The notes: generated from the letters alone by a model not told the origin. Shown: positions 45,535-61,325, counted from the stretch's first letter. The stretch: DNA of 64,000 bases from Gigaspora rosea (GCA_003550325.1 QKWP01000073.1:94891-158890), one strand, 5' to 3'. Made by a program: numbers and translations.

Positions 45535-45965
45535 TCGTGAAATCGGATGATAGTGAAATTTTGGGATCTCAATCTGAAAATGTAAGTCCTACCAAAATTT
45601 ACCTATACTTTTATTGGGACACTTTAAGAACAAGTACTCCAGTGATAATCACGAATGATTACCTCGATTTTATCACTCAATTACTTTGATTGGCAAGAAA
45701 ATGTAAACAAATCAGGTGATCCCTAGGGTAAGGATAAGAAATTACTAAAATAGTAACCCTAACCCTAACCCTAACCTCCTAGAATTAGGGTTGCTATTTT
45801 TAGTAAATTCACTCTTACCCTAGGGATATGTGATAAAATCGAGGGCGCTCATTCGTGATTATCACTGGGGTACTTGTTCTTAAATCTTCCCCTCTTATTC
45901 TAATTCCAAAAGGCCCTAAAAAATTTTATCCAAATTTCACTATCATCCGATTTCATAATTACTCC
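45535..45965. repeat. Multi-layer nested inverted repeats with CCCTAA core
   Basis: Three inverted pairs are nested: GAAATCGGATGATAGTGAAA / TTTCACTATCATCCGATTTC; then AAGAACAAGTACTCCAGTGA / TCACTGGGGTACTTGTTCTT; then CTAGGGTAAGGATAAG / CTCTTACCCTAGGG. The centre holds AACCCTAACCCTAACCCTAACC (about 45761-45777 and neighbours). It looks like serial MITE insertion, with the outer pair related to 47250-47459. Confidence 0.8.
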
Positions 45966-46011
45966 GTGACATTTATTATTTCCCAAGTAATTTCCCAAGT
46001 AATTTTCAAAA

Positions 46012-46880
46012 ATGTTTCGTAACTTAATTCGATTTATTCGATTTCCAAAATTACCAAAGAGGCCTATAGAAGAAAGCGAGTGAGCATCATATTATTTAAG
46101 TTCCTACTCAGCATTAATTCATGTAGATACAGTTTACCTTTTCAGATCGGTTCCAGTATATCAATAATGAACTATAATAAATTTCTTGATACCAGATGTG
46201 TTTATCGTTGATATGACCCCACGTCAAGATATCATTGCACTATTGCAAAGATATTTCAATCTTTCCAATGGTAATGTTATCATTAATCCACCAATATACG
46301 TCTTGGGTCAACCATGTAAGAGAATTCCAGTTTACCTGATCTTTGTTATTCTTATTATTGATTTCTAATACCTTACATCTTTTTACATTTCATCCTTCAC
46401 CAAGTGCAGACGGACTTATAATTGCACCAGATATTGCATTACATTCGAATCGACATACGTCCCACATCCCAATTCTGGACCTACCTATTTTGGCCCTCCC
46501 CCAAGCGACCTAAGTGTATTTGGATTTTGTATATATGTTCATCTGTTTTAATATATAATCTCTAATATCTATATTTAATAGGGGAATCCTCATGCTAGAA
46601 TAGTGTGTGAGATTGCAGATCATGGAACCGACGCTCAGTTAATTCAAGTAGACATGAAAAGACATTCTCATAGAAAAGGGGGTTATTTGGAACCAAAACT
46701 TACGCTATTGAAGGTAAAGCCAAAAGTAAAACTCCATTGAAAACTGGCTTATTCAAAGTACCCGCAGCTGGAAGAATAAGTGTGCACTTTGGATGAGTGA
46801 GATGTGTATTAGGCATAAAGATTTATGACTTACGAACTACACGAAATGCACAAGGACATTTTAATCGATCAATGAAGGTA
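46012..46880 (+). pseudogene. Uma2-like PD-(D/E)XK gene relic
   Basis: Exon-like pieces: FRNLIRFIRFPKLPKRPIEE (about 46014-46075), IPDVFIVDMTPRQDIIALLQ (46186 on), SADGLIIAPDIALHSNRH (about 46405-46455, with the PD motif), then NPHARIVCEIADHG (about 46586-46630, the E-x-K/A strand) and VRCVLGIKIYDLRTTRNAQG (about 46805-46875). Introns separate some pieces, but stops and frame changes (near 46470 and 46795) break the chain. The order and motifs resemble the Uma2/DUF820-like nucleases common in Rhizophagus. An intact-looking relative lies at 55529-56191 on the other strand. Confidence 0.55.
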
Positions 46881-47249
46881 TATTATATCCTTAAATAATT
46901 TGTTATTGTTTTATAGTTAATAAGTGTATTTTTAAAAATAATTTAAATATTAGGTTATATTATGGAGACGGAGTATCAACTCAAAAAGTAAGTTCAAAGT
47001 ATTAAAAAATTTTTGTTTATTTTATTATTGATGCTTTTTTATTGTCCGAAGCGTAGCGAGGACACAACTGTACGAGTAAACTTGAATGCACGTCTATGCA
47101 ATGTTAGTCAGATCAGGCCAATAAAATTTGAGTATTGACGGTTCCCGTGATGATCCGCAGTCAGTGTAACAATTGATTATTAATACACCGTTTTATGTGT
47201 TACACATGTGCACTATTTTGCATATTCTATTAAACTGCTATTAATTATT
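46881..47249. other. No supported gene
   Basis: A TTATATCC-rich spacer, then a stretch around 47045-47190 with mixed composition and no open frame. Nothing recognised. The T-rich part at 47010-47040 may be a degenerate 3' tail. Confidence 0.35.
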
Positions 47250-47459
47250 GTCGGGGATGATGCTGAAATCGGATGATCCTGAAATTTTGATCTATTTTGA
47301 TATGAAATTTTAAAATTTTTTTGAGGTGTTTTTTTCGTTTTTGTCTTATAAGGTTAGGGTAAGGTTTGGGTGTAGATTTGATATTTAAAGAGTATATGTG
47401 GATTTTAGCAAGGCTTATAGTTTCAAATCGAGACCCCAAATTTCAGCATCATCCCCGAC
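47250..47459. mobile_element. MITE with GTCGGGGATGATGCTGAAAT ends
   Basis: Ends GTCGGGGATGATGCTGAAAT and ATTTCAGCATCATCCCCGAC, flanked by AATTATT on both sides (47243-47249, 47460-47466). The inner GAAATCGGATGATCCTGAAAT block is shared with the outer layer at 45535. 210 bp, noncoding. Confidence 0.9.
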
Positions 47460-47892
47460 AATTATTAATATTGCTTCGGACCCATATCAGATTCTGATTT
47501 CCTAGTAATACAGAAATTATCAGTATATAAAGTAGATGGAGAGGTTAATTTGGTTGATCAATATAAATATTATATTGATTTGTATGAGTTTCATGAACCT
47601 GTGGGATAGTAACAAAAGAAGTAAACCAATAGAATAAGGTTGTAATAATTTCCCAAGAAAGAGGTACATCAGTTTGATATCAGCAAATAATATCACAGGC
47701 AACAAAACAAACAAAAGGTCATTGTTATAACTATTACATTAAAATAATAATTTAATTTTAGCCTCGAACATCACAAGATATCTTTTTTCTTTTATAATCA
47801 AATTAGCTAATCATTTATAACAGTTTATAAATTCATCTATTAAAAACATTGCGCTATAATCTTCTCTCCCAAACCTTGTAACTTAAATTGTA

Positions 47893-50428
47893 TCAAGCAC
47901 GAAGCTCCATCCCAGCAATAATATCCTAATTAAATAATAATTAGTTAATATCAATCATTTAAATTGCAATATATATATATAAATAATTATAACATGTCTA
48001 TTTACTTGGAATTTATTTATATTACGTAGAAACCAATCACCATAACGACGTCCAACTTTAGATTCAGCAATATGAATCATATCCTAAAATTTATAAATAA
48101 TGAGGCATAGAGACTGAATTGGTATATCATTTATCATAAAAATTTCATCCAAAAAAATAAATCACCTGCTTCAAACAGAAATCAAGATCAGATGTTGCAA
48201 CATATTCTCCCTCAAGCAATGTACCACTGTTCCATTTCTGCTGCCGTGATTTTTGCTTGACAATAAGTAACTGGGTCCTAATAGAAAAATTCTTATTATT
48301 ATGATTTCCTTATTCCTATGATGATATATCAATTGCATTGATTACCTTAATTTATCAGGTTCAATTTCAAGAAAAGCCGCCAACTTGTCAATTCCCATAG
48401 TAGTATATAACTTGAGATACGACCTTAGTGTTGGAATTAAGATTTGATGACGGACTTCAGCAAGAAAAATTTTTGCATGATGATGATGAGGTTCCTATGA
48501 ATTTATGAATGTTAATGAGTCATAACGAATAATTTATAATCAGCTATCATAAATAAATTATATTATACAATCGCTTGGATCAAGGAATTAAGATCTTCAA
48601 AATTTGGTCCAATAGGTGAAATAAATTTTGGGCATGCATATAAAAACAAATCTTCAAATGTTTGAAGTCCTTCTTCACTAAGATTATTAATTTTAAAGGT
48701 AAGAAAAAAAAAGTAAAACATTTAAAAGTTTTTTTTTTTTTTCAATACTCACCCGCGTTGCATCTTGCTCAAATGTTCGCCATATTTTTCTCTCAAGTGA
48801 GCATGTATATTTTCATCTAACCGAGTCGGACAAAGAGCGATACAAATGGCTAACAACGCATACATTTGGTCACCCTTTTTATTAATCTAACCATAATGAA
48901 AAAAAAATGTATAAAAGTATAAGATAACATGGAATGATTGAATAATATATATATATCAAGTAATGAACAAGAATAAATTTACCTGATCAAATTGGTAAGA
49001 CCGCGTATGATACATTTTTGTTCTCGCAATAAATACAAGAATATGTGAAAATGCCTTTATAGCATCAGCATATCGCCGCATCATCATATACGCAAAACCA
49101 ACATAATAATATGTAGTAACATGACAGGCGGTCACACGAGCGAAAAGTGCCTATAAAAATAAAAAAGCTAAATAATATTTTATAAGATTTTAATAAAATA
49201 TTCAGCGAATGTACTTACTTTTTTATTTAATTCAATATTATCCATCATTTTAAGCGCTAAAGTATAATCGCCTAATAAACAGTGAACACGCAAGAGACCG
49301 ATGATACTAAAATAACCCAACATCTTATATAAAGGGCGCGATCCATATTCACCCGCAGCTTCACTAATACAAAAAAAAAAAATTATATATATTATAAGAA
49401 CAAAATAATATGGCAAAATCTATTTTTAAGGTTATCTATTTCACCTACATCATGTCACCTCCGTGTTTGCTTACAAGCAATTGTTCAGTGATCCGAGATT
49501 TTGTGATGAGAGAATATAAGACATTCAACACACTGTAACAACTCCACACCTAAATCAAGGACTAAGTAAGATTTAAGTATATTAAACATAACACGGTTTA
49601 ATATACCTGAATATTATCTCGTAGCAAGACAATTTCTTCCTCAGTTTTATTTTTAAGTCGATTACGATAATTGCAAAATGATTGAAACTGATAAATGAAT
49701 TCATCAATAATGTCCCAAAGCCATTGATTTGGAAGTTCCAAAGCAACCGGACCATCGGAATCTGTATAAAGTTTATAAATAACAAATTATTAAATATTAT
49801 ATGCAAAATCGATCAGAAATATTTAGTTTAACATTACTCAGAATATAATTGAATAGATCGCAATAATTTTCATATGAATGAAAACGGTGTTCGATAGTTG
49901 GCGAAAGTTTTGAGTATATATGCCGGTAATATAGTTCACGATATAAAGTTAAGAATACTTGGTCTAACAAAAAAAAAAAGATCATAAGATTATAGTTAAA
50001 TAATACATGAATTAGTCAGATAAAACAAATGAAAATTTATACCATCGTTAACCAATGGAGCAATAAAATCTGCTTCAGGCCAGGGCGTTTTCATGTAAAA
50101 CTTTTCAGTTAATCGATTAAATGAATTCTCATATATCCCATGCAATTCGTAGACATTATTTTCAAGAACGTTACGGTGAAAATATATAATAAAATTTTTA
50201 ACAACATCGGGTATCTCCTGAGCATATTGTTGCTGAAGCATCAATTGAATTTGTTCTATAAAAAAAGGCAATAAAATCAATCAATACGTTGTAATTTAAT
50301 TTTTTATATCGTTCTAAGAACATACCATCATCGTCCAAATCATCCTCAACTCCGCCATAACTAGGAGTTAGTAAATCAACCTCATCAGAGAGGTCAACTT
50401 CGTCTTCGGCAAATCCTTCGTTATACAT
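47893..50428 (-). CDS. eif3l: Translation initiation factor eIF3 subunit L
   Basis: Thirteen exons were traced: 50428-50326, 50255-50043, 49963-49838, 49761-49607, 49549-49449, 49363-49219, 49150-48983, 48886-48753, 48677-48569, 48494-48346, 48277-48166, 48083-48006, 47925-47893. They join in frame to 541 aa (human eIF3l has 564). All introns are GT-AG and about 65-115 nt. Family blocks include [73 protein letters not shown] and, in the C-terminal PCI region, [20 protein letters not shown]. The N-terminus is acidic ([10 protein letters not shown]), as in the family. eIF3l is a PCI-type subunit of the cytosolic eIF3 complex on the 40S ribosome. The start is the only in-frame ATG before the acidic segment. 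No break was seen, so it looks functional. Confidence 0.97.
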
Positions 50429-51026
50429 TGCGATTTCCGATCAAAAATTTTTTCGATATGTAAAAATGTAAATCTATCACGTGAAAATGTTCAATATCAC
50501 ACTTCTATATCACAATCACACCATCGATTGTGAAAAGAAAAAAAAAAAGTATTAAAAATTATAGCCTACGGGTATTCCGATCCTAGCCAATAATAATAAA
50601 GAAACATGGCTAAGAAGTATATATTGACGATTCTTATTGGATTAACAGGCATAAATAATGACTGCTACTTATAAACAGTTTAAAGCATAATAGTCCAGTT
50701 TATAAGTGTTCAAACGGGGTTCAAAGAACAAACTAACCTGTTTAAACAGGATAAGTCATTTCGTTAGGAAAACTTGCTGATTCCCGATCTAGTTGCTTTT
50801 GGATCTTCTGTGCAAGTTTGTGCAAATGTTTCGGATTTTAAGTCAACTTGGCTTAAATTATTTTTTTATTAGTTAATTAACAGTGTTACGCAATGATCTA
50901 TAAGCATAATTTCCAAAACTAATTATTCAGATGAATTATGATGCAAAAGCATTTAATGAAATAAAATCTCGGATGAATGAATGCTCGCGGGGTATTTATG
51001 TATATTTATAGAATACAATTTTATAG
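50429..51026. promoter_or_regulatory. Intergenic: eif3l promoter side, GARS-AIRS 3' side
   Basis: About 600 bp between two same-direction minus-strand genes. It should hold the eif3l promoter and the terminator of the purine gene. It is AT-rich without a recognisable TATA box or dispersed repeat. A small inverted TAAACAGTTTAAA/TTTAAACAGG pair lies at about 50670-50750. Confidence 0.5.
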
Positions 51027-54562
<3,536 letters not shown>

Positions 54563-55294
54563 CTTGCAGTTTTTTTTTTAGATGCAGAAATTTCAGATAA
54601 AAGATAATCGAAATTAATATCTATCTGATTGGTCGTCTATCTTTAAATTTCATTGGCCGCACAGAACATTAGTTTCTATAAATTGCAAAATCATTGTTCT
54701 TGATCCATCTGACTCGTCTTTCTTGGTCCATTCTGAAAAAAAAAAATTTTTTCGATCCATGGATTAATAAGATAATAAGTAATTATTATATTATTAATAA
54801 TTAAAGAAATTAAAGAACTTTATTTCGCTTTATTAAATATACAGATTGCTTATTTATTATTTTATTTCTTTATATACTGTATGCAATTGCTAAGACAAAA
54901 TTTTAAATAACTGGTAATTATTTGCAATTTTTTGTTTTTGTAATTTAATTAGTACAAGCATTATATTTAAAACAATAAATCTTAGACTATATAAAAATAA
55001 AAAAATTTTATCAAAGTTTAATTAAACAATTTGTTGAAAAATATTTTGGTTTAAATCTTAAAAAATGCTTAAAAGATAAAGCCACAAATAATTTCGCAGA
55101 TTTATTTATTTTGTGCTGTATGATTACTTTGCAAGTATATTTAATTACAAAAAACCAATCAATATATTTTTTTATTGATATATATGGCGTCTACCCTAAA
55201 ATCTTGCATGATGCATGTGCCATATCTTCAGTCGGTAAAGTTAATTGTATAAAAAATAAAGTAACTTTAATTGTCACTATAATGTTATGTTTTT
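54563..55294. promoter_or_regulatory. Upstream region of GARS-AIRS gene
   Basis: Very AT-rich, no repeat family recognised. It should contain the purine gene promoter. A purine-responsive TGACTC-type element is present as GACTCGTC near 54709, which on its own is weak evidence. A 78-codon plus-strand frame at 55111-55347 is not protein-like. Confidence 0.4.
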
Positions 55295-56191
55295 TTAATT
55301 TCTATGCTGTCTCTTACGTGCATGTTGTTTTTCATAATGTTTCATAAAAAAAAGATGTTCAGTAAAGGTTTCATCACACTCAGGACAGTTGATTTCTAAA
55401 TCGTTCTCACTTTTTGATGTTTTCTGAGGGCGTCTATAATCAAAAATATATGAAACTAATGTATAAGTGATAAAAAACAAATATGGCATACAGTACATGC
55501 GAAAGAACATCATTAACCATCTCTATATCTAGCGTGAAATTGGGTAAAATATTTTCTTCGTTGACATCTCTCCATCCGTGTTCTTGACGGCGCTATCCCC
55601 TTTTGTATGTATAAATTCGTTTTTGTTTTGTGGGTTAATCAACCAACAAAGTTGAACTGATGTTCCCTCCGCAAAATATTCATTTTTTATTTTTTCATCA
55701 AGATACACGAATTTTGAATTCTTTATATCATTCCCGATGCCACCAACTTCTATAACGAATATAGGAGTAAATAGATCTCCCTTGAAAGTCCAATTTTGTT
55801 GAGGATTCAAATTACGGTCTATATCTTTTGGTGTATACGTGATATCTGGGGCTCTAATCGTCCTATTGCCTCTGACGTAGAAATTGAAACCGCCTTGTGA
55901 ACAGGTACCACCTCCACCATCCCGACTACTAAGGATCCAATGTCTAAGTTGCCCTGAGATCTCGAAAACAACCTTTTCTCTACGGTATGGTGTTTGTGGC
56001 ATAGCAAATAAATGTCCTTTCTCATCAATTTCAAAAAGATTTACGGGTTCTCCATCAACTATCAACGTACGTGTTTTTAGCTGTTCGTTAACGTATTCAA
56101 ACTCTTCAAGAGTATAGGAACGATTAAAATCTAAATTGTCTAGATCTATTTTATGTTTATGGACTTGTAACATGTTCGAATGCCCGAACAT
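55295..56191 (-). CDS. Uma2-like PD-(D/E)XK protein, C2H2 piece downstream
   Basis: The main exon (56191-55529, 220 codons) begins MFGHSNMLQVHKHK and has the Uma2/DUF820 pattern: YRREKVVFEISGQLRHWI, then RAPDITYTPKDIDR (PD motif, about residue 113), then FVIEVGGIG (E-x-x strand, about residue 150), DEKIKNEYFAEGTSVQLCWL and INPQNK. The usual second-half Lys of ExK is replaced by Gly in EVG, so activity is uncertain. Downstream, after a probable intron ending in TATAG, 55439-55295 encodes CPECDETFTEHLFFMKHYEK, a C2H2 finger with Lys/Arg tail. The splice donor joining the two could not be settled, so they may be one gene or two. The function in fungi is unknown; bacterial relatives are putative nucleases. 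Confidence 0.65.
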
Positions 56192-56947
56192 TAAAAAAAA
56201 AATTAGGGAGCAACTTATGTGACTAGATAATCATATTACTATTCTTAAGTATTCCGAAATATTTCAGGATTAGGATACCACCGTTGATGCCAAAGTAGCT
56301 GATGCAGTTGATACAAGCGACCATAAGAAGAACGCCGGAGATGGGAAACAACTAAAAAATAATGCAAAAGGTAAGAAAGAGGTTATAGGTTATTTGTATT
56401 CTAAATAAAGTCGTTTAAACGTACTATAATCCCGGCAGTAAATATGATCCGAGTAATACAAATAGCACAAGCAAAGGAAGCCATTTAAATCTTAAGATTA
56501 ATGATCATTATACTGTAATTATAAACATCTATCTGATCGAAAAGTATATCAAATGAAAATTTCAACACGAGATAATTCATAATTTTTTTATTATACCTGC
56601 TCTGTACTAATACAATCACAGCTAATAATTTTGTAATCGATTTATACGCGTCATAATTATTAGAGATGTATATTAGAATGCTGAAAAATAATGCCCGGTG
56701 ATTATCTTTGAAATATGTCCATTCACAATTTCAACAATAGTAAATATATAATTCGCGGATCACGATTACATTTTTTATTAACAACGTTATAAGTTTGGAT
56801 CCTTGTTTTTCCTATTTGATAATATGTTGTATTTTTACAAATAGTAATATAAAATCTCTATAAATAATACCTTGAGTAACTCGAGTAATAGTAAAACCGT
56901 TACATTAAAATTTTTTTTAAGTAGGTTTCGGCCAAAACCCTCATTTT
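56192..56947. other. Intergenic; possible small exon near 56270-56400
   Basis: A plus-strand stretch reads DTTVDAKVADAVDTSDHKK then NAGDGKQLKNNAKGKKE with an in-frame stop just upstream, a Lys/Asp-rich low-complexity peptide of about 40 residues. It may be a lost exon or chance. The rest is AT-rich with no repeat recognised. Confidence 0.25.
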
Positions 56948-57272
56948 ACTTATTTGCGCGGGTAACACAACCCAAAAAAGAAAATCCGATTTTGTAAATA
57001 AACTAAGTGCGTGAAATAAAAATTTAGGGTTAGGGTCTTAACGTTAGAGGCTATAAGGTTAGACTGATGTTTAATATAAGTAAAATTTCACTCCCGTCAT
57101 TTTTAATTAGTGCATCAGGATTGATTTAAACATTAGTTTTTGCGTATTTTCGCTTTTTTCTTCTTTTACGCGTGTTTGAATTCTTCGTCGGGCTGATCCG
57201 GAATAGTCAAAATTTGCACTCTCCGATTGGCTATTTCCTCTCCAGGAGCTTGTATTACCCGCGCAAATAAGT
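56948..57272. mobile_element. MITE with ACTTATTTGCGCGGGTAA ends
   Basis: Ends ACTTATTTGCGCGGGTAA and TTACCCGCGCAAATAAGT are inverted. Blocks inside match 23650-23910 in the same order, defining a dispersed family. Flanks share CCAAAACCCT on both sides (about 56932 and 57278), which may be part of the repeat or a longer duplication. Confidence 0.8.
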
Positions 57273-57845
57273 GGATGCCAAAACCCTGGCCATAGATCAT
57301 CAAAACACTTGCCACGTATACTCTTTTATGGCAAGATCTACTCGAGAAAAAGTCCGCGTTTTTGAAATAATTGTACTGGTAAATAGTATTCGTATTCGTA
57401 TTCGTATTCGTATAATATCAGATATCTGATATTAACAGTTAACAGTAATAGTATTTACGTATTTTTTTTTTTTTACAAAACATCATTAAGATACATTAAA
57501 CCATTGAAAAATTTTACCTTTTGAGTACTTCGTCCTATGTTTATTAACCACTATTCGTGATTTTTTACTTTTTATTTTTTGCTGCCGGATTGTTTACTGG
57601 CCAGATGAATTGATAATCGCGAAAATTAAAGACCACAACAAAAGAATTTGTCGATCCTTTCTAAATAAATCCTGTTGTTTTACACGTTAAATAACCCAGT
57701 GCATGGGTTAATCCAGATAGTGCCCATATTGATTTATGCCATTCTCACGCAAGATAAATAATTCATTTATTTTTTGTTGCGTATGTGATCTATAGTGATA
57801 ATGCAGTAATACGCTATTTTTAGATTTCTCCAATACCGTGCTACG
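57273..57845. other. AT-rich spacer with (TATTCG)n
   Basis: It holds (GTATTC)4-type repeats at about 57388-57412 followed by the palindrome ATATCAGATATCTGATAT, and otherwise nothing recognised. Confidence 0.5.
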
Positions 57846-58165
57846 TCTTTCTTAAATTTTCTTTGCATCTTATGCAGCTAGTGATGTGATCCAGATTATA
57901 CGGATTGGGTAGTGATGCAAAATCGATATCCGTATCTATAAGGATTTGATTTGTAATTCACAGTTAGAAATAGTTAACTATTAAAGCTATACAGAGTATA
58001 GTTAACTATGTATAGTTAACTATAATCTGTATAGCTTTAATAGTTAATTCGTAATTCGCGAGTAATCGGAAGATCTGCAATAGTAGATAATTAGTGATTG
58101 GTGGGGATATATTAATATAGAAAATTTTCTACTTACAAGAATCTCTAACCGATTTTAATTTCAAT

Positions 58166-59352
58166 ATGTCAAAACGTCCTAAACTCGAAATAGAACTAGT
58201 ATCTCTTGGACAAATAGTACCTCAGCTTCACTATGGTGTATATTTTTGTGATTGGTGGACTATTAGAGAGAATTGTAATGATAAAGAAATATTGCTATTT
58301 CCAATTCGTGTTGGCTGGCAAACTGTCTTTATACAAAATAACAGAAAGTATTATACACATATTACTGAAGGAAACGAGTATAATGAAAGAAAACTGGGGT
58401 TTAGATGCCATTCTGGTAGTAAATTTAGTGATATTGAAGAAACTTCAAGTGCAGCAATTACTAGTTTATATAATCACCTTTTTTCAAATTCAAATACCAA
58501 ATTTTCTGGTCCATATATTTTAGGCTGGGATGATAAAGACTTGTTAAATTCTTCTCTTGAAGGAGTAGAATTTCGACCATTTGCATTTAAAGTAGAAAAA
58601 TATTTAGTTCAAGTAATTAATGTAGAAATTGAAAACAATTCAGATTTAATGGGTGCCGGCATTGGATACATGTCATCATTTATAGGAGAATACAATAAAA
58701 AACGGGCTTTATTTGTTCAAACAGTAGAACCAAATTATCTATGTCAAGTCGCTATATATCAATTCAATCAAGATCCAATATTAATTTTAGGTACAAATCT
58801 GAATAATATATGGGAAAATGTAGGAATTTTTAAAAAATTTTGTGAAATCCAACTTTTTGGATTAGAAAATTCATTGATACAAAAAAAATTGCTGCTCAAA
58901 AAATTCCTAAAGGCGCTGCCAGAAATCAGCTGATTTGATTTTGGCCAAAATTTTAACCCCCCCTATTTTAGTCAGGTCTTCATATTAAATTTCCAGTTTT
59001 CAGCCCCCCCAGGAAATCAGCTGATTTCTGGCCCTCCCCTAAGTGTACACCAATTTCATGGAACAATGTGTTAATAATGAATAATATTTTTAATTACTAT
59101 CTAAAAAAGCGAACTATAGCAGATATAAACTGGCAACAATTATTTCAAACCTGGATTAATCAACATAGTACAATAATCAAATTAAGAGAAGTATTACAAC
59201 AATTATATCCACATAATTATTTATTCAATGAAAGAGAGCTACGCGCATGGCATGCAATGCTAAAAGCAACAGGATGTGTTGAAATAACTCCATATTCTAA
59301 AGATCAATCTGAAGTAATACTATATTTCTTTAGTATTCATAATATTTATTAG
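58166..59352 (+). pseudogene. Copy A: 5' part of FYR-like/DDE-like/SAP gene
   Basis: 255 open codons from MSKRPKLEIELVSL. Residues about 45-145 resemble a degenerate FYRN-FYRC pair (LLFPIRVGWQTVFIQ, GFRCHSGSKFSD, SSAAITSLYNHLF, SGPYILGWDD); this is an inference from pattern only. The downstream frame 59068-59352 (FQTWINQHSTIIKLREVLQQ) continues the same protein, but an A-run at about 58881 and the 58911-59039 insertion separate them. The copy ends at the N (59618), before the DDE-like and SAP exons, so on its own it cannot make the full protein. Confidence 0.6.
58911..59039. mobile_element. Harbinger-type MITE, 129 bp, TAA duplication
   Basis: Ends AGGCGCTGCCAGAAATCAGC and GAAATCAGCTGATTTCTGGCC...CCCC are inverted (CCAGAAATCAGCTGATTT shared). 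TAA lies on both sides (58908-58910, 59040-59042), and copy B of the duplication has the empty site with a single TAA (about 60682). A 3 bp TAA target is typical of PIF/Harbinger elements. Confidence 0.88.
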
Positions 59353-61325
59353 TGAATAAATATAATTTGAAACTAAATTTTACTTTAAATTTAGTATGAA
59401 TTTTGGTCACGAAGTTCTAATCTCTTAATTGACCAAATATCTTAGAACTCTTATATAAAAATGGTTTCTTAAATACGGTTCCTACAAATGTAATTAATTC
59501 AAGTAATCAATTTTGGAAATGCTTTCAAAATGCATTAGAAAAAAATAAAAAAGGACAAAAAATACGAATCTTGTCAATAATTGCCAATGAGTTTAGTTAT
59601 AAAGAACTTCTAAAAAGNTCTTTCTTAAATTTTCTTTGCATCTTATGTAGCTAGTGATGTGATCCAGATTATACGGATTGGGTAGTGATGCAAAATCGAT
59701 ATCCGTATCTATAAGGATTTGATTTGTAATTCACAGTTAGAAATAGTTAACTATTAAAGCTATACAGAGTATAGTTAACTATGTATAGTTAACTATAATC
59801 TGTATAGCTTTAATAGTTAATTCGTAATTCGCGAGTAATCGGAAGATCTGCAATAGTAGATAATTAGTGATTGGTGGGGATATATTAATATAGAAAATTT
59901 TCTACTTACAAGAATCTCTAACCGATTTTAATTTCAATATGTCAAAACGTCCTAAACTCGAAATAGAACTAGTATCTCTTGGACAAATAGTACCTCAGCT
60001 TCACTATGGTGTATATTTTTGTGATTGGTGGACTATTAGAGAGAATTGTAATGATAAAGAAATATTGCTATTTCCAATTCGTGTTGGCTGGCAAACTGTC
60101 TTTATACAAAATAACAGAAAGTATTATACACATATTACTGAAGGAAACGAGTATAATGAAAGAAAACTGGGGTTTAGATGCCATTCTGGTAGTAAATTTA
60201 GTGATATTGAAGAAACTTCAAGTGCAGCAATTACTAGTTTATATAATCACCTTTTTTCAAATTCAAATACCAAATTTTCTGGTCCATATATTTTAGGCTG
60301 GGATGATAAAGACTTGTTAAATTCTTCTCTTGAAGGAGTAGAATTTCGACCATTTGCATTTAAAGTAGAAAAATATTTAGTTCAAGTAATTAATGTAGAA
60401 ATTGAAAACAATTCAGATTTAATGGGTGCCGGCATTGGATACATGTCATCATTTATAGGAGAATACAATAAAAAACGGGCTTTATTTGTTCAAACAGTAG
60501 AACCAAATTATCTATGTCAAGTCGCTATATATCAATTCAATCAAGATCCAATATTAATTTTAGATACAAATCCGAATAATGTATGGGAAATGTAGAAATT
60601 TTTAAAAATTTCGTGGAACCCAACTTTTTGAATTAGAAAATTCACTGATACAAAAAAAAATTGCTGCTCAAAAAATTTCTAAGTGTACACCAATTTTGTG
60701 GAACAATGTGTTAATAATGAATAATATTTTTAATTACCATCTAAAAAAGTGAACTATAGCAGATATATACTGGCAACAATTATTTCAAACCTGGATTAAT
60801 CAATGTAGTACAATAATCGAATTAAGAGAAGTATTACAACAATTATATCCACATAATCATTTATTCAATGAAAGAGAGCTACGTGCATGGCATGCAATGC
60901 TAAAAGCAACAGGATGTGTTGAAATAACTCCATATTCTAAAGATCAATCAGAAGTAAATACTATATTTCTTTAGTATTCATAATATTTATTAGTGAATAA
61001 ATATAATTTGAAACTAAATTTTATCTTAAATTTAGTATGAATTTTGGTCACGAAGTTCCAATTCCTTAATTGACCAAAATATCTTAGAACTCTTATATAA
61101 AAATGGTTTCTTAAATATGGTTCCTACAAATGTAATTAATTCAAGTAATCAATTTTGGAAATGCTTTCAAAATGCATTAGAAAAAAATAAAAAAGGACAA
61201 AAAATACGAATCTTGTCAATAATTGCCAATGAGTTTAGTTATAAAGAACTTCTAAAAAATCTTAGAGTAAGTCAAATAATATTGCTAGTATTAATTAGTA
61301 CAAATCTATATATATATCATAGGTC

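Larger units (their letters stand above)
57846..61257. repeat. 1.77 kb tandem duplication with N at junction
   Basis: Copy A is 57846-59617 and copy B is 59619-61257. The single N at 59618 is exactly between them. The first ~950 bp (to about 58790 / 60563) are almost identical, while the rest differs at several percent. Copy A carries an extra 129 bp element (58911-59039) absent from B. A 78 bp palindrome (57970-58047 and 59743-59820; AATAGTTAACTATTAAAGCT) precedes the gene in both copies. Confidence 0.92.

Noticed and set aside
45761-45777. True telomere
   Set aside because: Only about three CCCTAA units, internal, and embedded in nested MITEs.
50198-50428. Separate 76-codon gene at the start of eif3l
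   Set aside because: It is exon 1 read through its intron; splicing at 50326/50255 gives the conserved protein.
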